From CBDCWA01 sp046048295 (GTDB lineage: Bacteria > Pseudomonadota > Alphaproteobacteria > Rhizobiales > Hyphomicrobiaceae): a stretch of DNA of 19,554 nt. Position 1 is the first letter of the stretch; each line of letters begins with the position of its first letter. The stretch spans positions 1-19,554 of the forward strand of contig JBJOGJ010000048.1 in assembly GCA_046048295.1 (NCBI GenBank), in the 5' to 3' direction. Positions 16,272-19,554 of the stretch are shown piece after piece. A model generated the notes under the pieces. It saw nothing but the letters and a program-made list of their open reading frames with translations. It was not told where the DNA came from and ran no database searches. Position numbers and translations under genes: made by a program.

Positions 16272-16772
16272 ATGGTTGGAATAACTATGGATCAGGCGTT
16301 GTCCGTGATCCTGAACACGTTCAAAAAGGCTGACGAGATGGAGGCCTATCCGCTCGCGGCCTGCGTGCTCGATGCGGGCGGGCGGGTCATTGCCTTCCTG
16401 AAGCAGGACGGCGCCTCGCTGATGCGATTCGAGATCGCGCGCGGCAAGGCATTCGGCGCCCTTGCCCTGCACCGGTCGTCACGCATGGTGCTGCAGAAGG
16501 CGCGGGAGAAGCCGCCCTTCATGGACACACTCAGGGCGATGGCCGACAGTCCGATCTTCCTGGAGGCTGGCGGCCAGCTCATTCGCACCGACGACGGCGA
16601 CATCATCGGCGCGATCGGCGTTACAGGCGATGTCAACGAGGTCGATGACCTCTGTGCCATTGCCGGCATCCGTGCGACCGGCCTCAAGTCCGACGAGGAC
16701 TTCGACGCCGAGACCTGCAAGCGACTCAATATCAAGATCGGCCCAAAGATCGTCGATCCGAGAGAGCGGTGA
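16272..16772 (+). CDS. DUF336 (HbpS/GlcG-like) protein
   Basis: This 166-residue protein belongs to the DUF336 family, whose members include the heme-binding HbpS and GlcG, encoded beside glycolate genes. Recognisable traits are AACVLDAGGRVIAFLKQDGA (29-48), RFEIARGKAFGALAL (52-66), and IIGAIGVTGDVNEVDD (111-126), the family's GAIGVSG-type block. There is no signal peptide. The start is uncertain: ATG 16272 is used, ATG 16287 has a GGA six bases upstream, and the frame is open to 16209 with no ribosome-binding site there. Seven bases separate it from the next gene, so they are cotranscribed. Genes of this type often accompany catabolic operons without a known reaction. Confidence 0.85.
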   Translation: MVGITMDQALSVILNTFKKADEMEAYPLAACVLDAGGRVIAFLKQDGASLMRFEIARGKAFGALALHRSSRMVLQKAREKPPFMDTLRAMADSPIFLEAGGQLIRTDDGDIIGAIGVTGDVNEVDDLCAIAGIRATGLKSDEDFDAETCKRLNIKIGPKIVDPRER

Positions 16773-16779
16773 CCGGGGA

Positions 16780-17769
16780 ATGGAAGCCCTCCACCTCAAC
16801 ATTGCAACATCCGACTACGATCACTTCCGGGACATCGCTCTCGGACGCGTCGGCGTAGACGGGGCGCGGGTGAACTATCAGATCTATCCAATCGAGGAGG
16901 TCTTCTTCCGTTTCGTGCGCTACCGGGAGTGGGACGTGTCGGAAGTTTCGTTCGCCAAGTTCGCCGCCATCATGGCCGACGGAACGCCAGACATCATCGG
17001 ACTTCCCGTGTTTCCTTCACGAATGTTCCGCCTCGCGTCCGTCTATGTGAACCGCAAGGGCAGCATCCGGTCCGGCAAGGATCTTGCCGGCAAGCGGATC
17101 GGGGTGCCGGAATGGGCGCAAACGGCGGCAATATACACGCGAGGCTGGCTGAGCGACGATCTCGGCATACCGCTTGGCGCAGTCAAGTGGTTCCAGGCCG
17201 GACTCAACCAGCCGGGACGCGGCGAGCAGGTCAAATTCAACCTGCCTGATGACGTCGAACTGAGGGCAGTTGCCGGAAGTTCCCTCCGCGACATGCTTCG
17301 CGACGGGGAAATCGACGCATTCTTCTCGGCGCGACCGCCGGACGGGATGGACGGGCCGTATGCGGATATCGTGCCGATGCTCACGGATGCCCGGAGCGAG
17401 GAGGCGACCTACTTCGAGCGGACAGGCGTCCTGCCCATAATGCACACCATTGCCATGCGGCGCGAAGTCTACGAGCGCAATCCGTGGATCGCCCGCAATC
17501 TCTACAAGGCTTTCTCAGAGGCGCGCGCGCGCAGCCTCGAGCGCATCTTCGACCGGCAGGCATCGAGGATCTTCGTTCCATGGCTTCCCGACCTCGCCGA
17601 GGATGGCCGGAAATTGCTCGGCGCAAGCTATTTTCCCTACGGCATCGAGGAAAACCGCACGTGCCTCGAAGTCTATCTCAAGTGGTGCTTCGAACAGGGC
17701 ATCACAAAACGACGCCTTGCGCCGGAGGAACTGTTCGCCAAGGAGATCGGAGCAGCATACAGAGTTTAA
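16780..17769 (+). CDS. 4,5-dihydroxyphthalate decarboxylase-like / periplasmic-binding-fold protein
   Basis: This 329-residue protein has the length and layout of the 4,5-dihydroxyphthalate decarboxylase (Pht5)-like family, which shares the periplasmic-binding fold of NMT1-type solute receptors. Typical blocks are FFRFVRYREWDVSEVSFAKF, IGLPVFPSRMFR, DLAGKRIGVPEW, ARPP and the Phe/Tyr-rich C-terminus. It has no signal peptide, which favours a cytosolic enzyme or an unusual receptor over a normal ABC binding protein. Many homologues are simply labelled ABC substrate-binding. ATG 16780 is seven bases after the preceding stop. It is clearly related to the gene at 18961, and a TctC-type gene lies between the two. 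Confidence 0.8.
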   Translation: MEALHLNIATSDYDHFRDIALGRVGVDGARVNYQIYPIEEVFFRFVRYREWDVSEVSFAKFAAIMADGTPDIIGLPVFPSRMFRLASVYVNRKGSIRSGKDLAGKRIGVPEWAQTAAIYTRGWLSDDLGIPLGAVKWFQAGLNQPGRGEQVKFNLPDDVELRAVAGSSLRDMLRDGEIDAFFSARPPDGMDGPYADIVPMLTDARSEEATYFERTGVLPIMHTIAMRREVYERNPWIARNLYKAFSEARARSLERIFDRQASRIFVPWLPDLAEDGRKLLGASYFPYGIEENRTCLEVYLKWCFEQGITKRRLAPEELFAKEIGAAYRV

Positions 17770-17809
17770 GTCATCGTCCGTCCCCAAAAGACCATCAGTG
17801 GAGGAAGAA

Positions 17810-18865
17810 ATGTCAGCAAAATCTCGAGGCTTAGCCGCGCTTGCAGTCGGCACCGCGATAGCCCTGCCAGCAGGGGCCGCACTGGCGCAGTCGCCCGCCG
17901 ATTTCTACAAGGGAAAGAGCATATCAATTCTTGTCGGCTCATCACCGGGCGGCGGCTACGCCACCTATGCAGGTGTTCTGGAGCGCCACTACAGCCGGCA
18001 CATCCCCGGCAACCCGAACATCATCGCCAAGAGCATGCCAGGCGCTGGAAGCCTGAAAGCCACCTCCGTCATCTACAACAAGTCCCCGAAGGACGGCACG
18101 GAAATGGCGGCAATATTCATGGGGGCCGTTGTCGAGCCGTTGATCGGCGACCAGGGCAAGACGTTCGACGCCAACAAGCTCGTCTACGTCGGCAGCCTCA
18201 ACCGCGAAACGAGCATCTGCATTGCTTGGCATGCTTCCGGCATCAAGTCGTTCGAGGAACTCTTCCAGAAGGAGATGGTCGTCGGCGCGTCCGGCTGGAC
18301 ATCCTCGATCCGCCAGTATCCGACAGTTCTGAAAAATCTGCTCGGCGCAAAGTTCCGCGTCATCAGCGGGTACGAGGGATCGTCGGAAGCGCGGCTCGCC
18401 ATGGAAAAGGGTGAGACCCAAGGGATTTGCGGGCTTCAGTGGTCGAGCTTCGCGACTTCGCATGCGGACTGGATAAAGGAGAAGAAGGTCAACATCCTTC
18501 TCCAGATGGCGCCGGATTCGCATCCCGATCTCGACAAGCTCGGGGTTCCGAACGTCTGGAAATTCGTCAAGACGCCAGATCAGGAGCGGGCGCTACGTGT
18601 GATCTTCACGCAGCTGAAATTCGGGCGACCCTACATCCTGCCGCCTGGCGTGCCGGCGGACCGGGTGAAGGCGCTGCGTGACGCGTTCATGGCAACAGCC
18701 AAGGACCCGGCATTCCTTGCCGATGCGGAGAAGGCCAAGATCGGCATTGATGCAGTGTCGGGCGAAGAGGTGCAGAAGCTGGTGGCCGACGTATACAAGA
18801 CACCAGCGGCAGATGTGCAGCGCGCCAAGGCGGCACTCGGTACGAAGCCGAAAAAGAAGAAGTAA
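17810..18865 (+). CDS. Tripartite tricarboxylate (TctC/Bug) binding protein
   Basis: This 351-residue periplasmic solute receptor has an N-terminal signal peptide (residues 1-26, cut after ALA before QSPADF). The mature part has the Bug-family traits: ADFYKGKSISILVGSSPGGGY near the start and NPNIIAKSMPGAGSLKATS, where the carboxylate ligand is usually held. The lysine-rich C-terminus ends KPKKKK. ATG 17810 follows GTGGAGGAAG directly upstream. No TctA or TctB membrane subunit is in the window; they may be further right or elsewhere, as is common for orphan Bug proteins. It sits between two dihydroxyphthalate-decarboxylase-like genes. The ligand is probably an organic acid. Confidence 0.9.
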   Translation: MSAKSRGLAALAVGTAIALPAGAALAQSPADFYKGKSISILVGSSPGGGYATYAGVLERHYSRHIPGNPNIIAKSMPGAGSLKATSVIYNKSPKDGTEMAAIFMGAVVEPLIGDQGKTFDANKLVYVGSLNRETSICIAWHASGIKSFEELFQKEMVVGASGWTSSIRQYPTVLKNLLGAKFRVISGYEGSSEARLAMEKGETQGICGLQWSSFATSHADWIKEKKVNILLQMAPDSHPDLDKLGVPNVWKFVKTPDQERALRVIFTQLKFGRPYILPPGVPADRVKALRDAFMATAKDPAFLADAEKAKIGIDAVSGEEVQKLVADVYKTPAADVQRAKAALGTKPKKKK

Positions 18866-18887
18866 AACGGAAATCCTTCACTTGATT

Positions 18888-18923
18888 GCACCGGCGGCCT
18901 TCCCACCCGATGGCCGCCGGTGC
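18888..18923 (+). terminator. 12-bp perfect hairpin after the Bug gene (attenuator or mRNA 3' stabiliser)
   Basis: GCACCGGCGGCC (18888-18899) pairs with GGCCGCCGGTGC (18912-18923) around a 12-base loop, starting 22 bases after the stop. There is no T-run, so strong termination is unlikely on its own. Such intercistronic hairpins often protect the mRNA of an abundant binding protein from 3' decay. Confidence 0.5.
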
Positions 18924-18960
18924 CGGTATATTCCACCTCGTCTACGTACAGGAACCCCTG

Positions 18961-19554
18961 ATGGCACTCCTGCCCTTGACCATCGCGTTCTGGAGCAACG
19001 ACCGGACACGTGCGCTGGAGGACGGGCGCGTCAAGGTCGAGGGTTGCGACGTGACGTTCTTCCCGATGAAGCCCGAGGAAATGTTCCTCAGGTCGTTCGG
19101 GCGGCAAGAGTTCGACGTCAGCGAGCTGTCGATGTCGAACTACCTTTCAGTGCGATCGCGAGGAGAGTGTCCCTATATCGGGCTGCCAGTCTTCCCCTCC
19201 CGCAAGTTCCGCCACTCAGGGATCTATGTGCGCACGGACAGGGGCATCGAACGCCCCGAGGATTTGGCAGGCAAGGTCGTCGGGGTGCCCGAATACCAGG
19301 TGACCGCGTCCGTCTGGCTGCGCGGCATGCTCAAGGAAAAGTACAACGTCTCGCCTGCGGATATCCGCTGGCGGACTGGCGGCCTCGAGCAGGCGGGACG
19401 CGAGGAAACGGTGCCGATTTCACTGCCGGCCGACGTCGAACTCGAGCCGATAGGTCATGGCAAAACCCTGTTCGGGGCAATCGAGTCCGGCGAGATAGAT
19501 GCACTCATTGCGCCGCGTCCTCCAACAGCGTTCCTGCGCCGGGATCCGCACGTC
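18961..19554 (+). CDS. Second 4,5-dihydroxyphthalate decarboxylase-like protein (3' end beyond window)
   Basis: The visible 198 residues align along their length with the product of the gene at 16780: FDVSELSMSNYLSV, YIGLPVFPSRKFR, DLAGKVVGVPEYQ, LEQAGREE and APRPP. It starts MALLPLTIAFWSNDR without a signal peptide. ATG 18961 has AGGAA about seven bases upstream. The frame is open to the right edge, so roughly 130 residues are missing if it has the family length. The two paralogues differ well beyond recent duplication and may have different substrates. Confidence 0.82.
   Translation, partial: MALLPLTIAFWSNDRTRALEDGRVKVEGCDVTFFPMKPEEMFLRSFGRQEFDVSELSMSNYLSVRSRGECPYIGLPVFPSRKFRHSGIYVRTDRGIERPEDLAGKVVGVPEYQVTASVWLRGMLKEKYNVSPADIRWRTGGLEQAGREETVPISLPADVELEPIGHGKTLFGAIESGEIDALIAPRPPTAFLRRDPHV

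Overview
The window is GC-rich, densely coded bacterial chromosome. Its gene content points to an alphaproteobacterium: divergent lysC and ubiG, a DUF4212/sodium-symporter pair, YjbQ, MscL, and a tricarboxylate-type (TctC/Bug) binding protein beside LysR and DUF336 genes. I cannot name the genus. No phage integrase, transposase, insertion sequence, CRISPR array or rRNA gene is visible.

Layout. (1) 1-1624: the 5' part of lysC (minus strand, runs off the left edge) and divergent ubiG. (2) 1708-9489: four consecutive plus-strand genes that form the most unusual part of the window. They are a caspase-like protease with about six membrane segments, a caspase-like protease joined through one membrane segment to two Cys-rich PAN/Apple-like regions, a 943-residue endolysin-like protein (unknown domain, peptidoglycan-binding domain, Pro/Ala linker, GH19 chitinase/lysozyme domain, second peptidoglycan-binding domain, two membrane segments), and a clostripain-like (C11) protease. 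(3) 9578-10018: yjbQ. (4) 13189-10029, minus strand: DUF4212 small subunit, sodium:solute symporter, proline iminopeptidase. (5) 13581-14175: mscL with a clear intrinsic terminator, then tRNA-Gly(CCC). (6) 14263-19554: an ornithine cyclodeaminase-family gene, a LysR regulator on the minus strand, then a rightward run of a DUF336 (HbpS/GlcG-like) gene, a 4,5-dihydroxyphthalate-decarboxylase-like gene, a TctC/Bug binding protein and a second decarboxylase-like gene cut by the right edge.

How they may work together. In region 2 the gaps after the second caspase gene are only 40 bases each and strand is shared, so those three genes look like one operon with the six-TM caspase gene just upstream. 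Three clan-CD cysteine proteases surround one membrane-anchored peptidoglycan hydrolase. The hydrolase has no signal peptide, a predicted cytosolic catalytic part, and an Arg-rich linker just before its membrane hairpin. Clostripain and bacterial metacaspase-like enzymes favour cleavage after basic residues. I therefore propose, as inference only, a membrane-associated protease cascade that releases or activates a wall-degrading effector, for example in defence or programmed lysis, with the PAN regions as a periplasmic sensor. Region 6 looks like an organic-acid or aromatic-acid uptake or catabolic locus under the LysR regulator. The remaining genes are ordinary housekeeping or transport genes.
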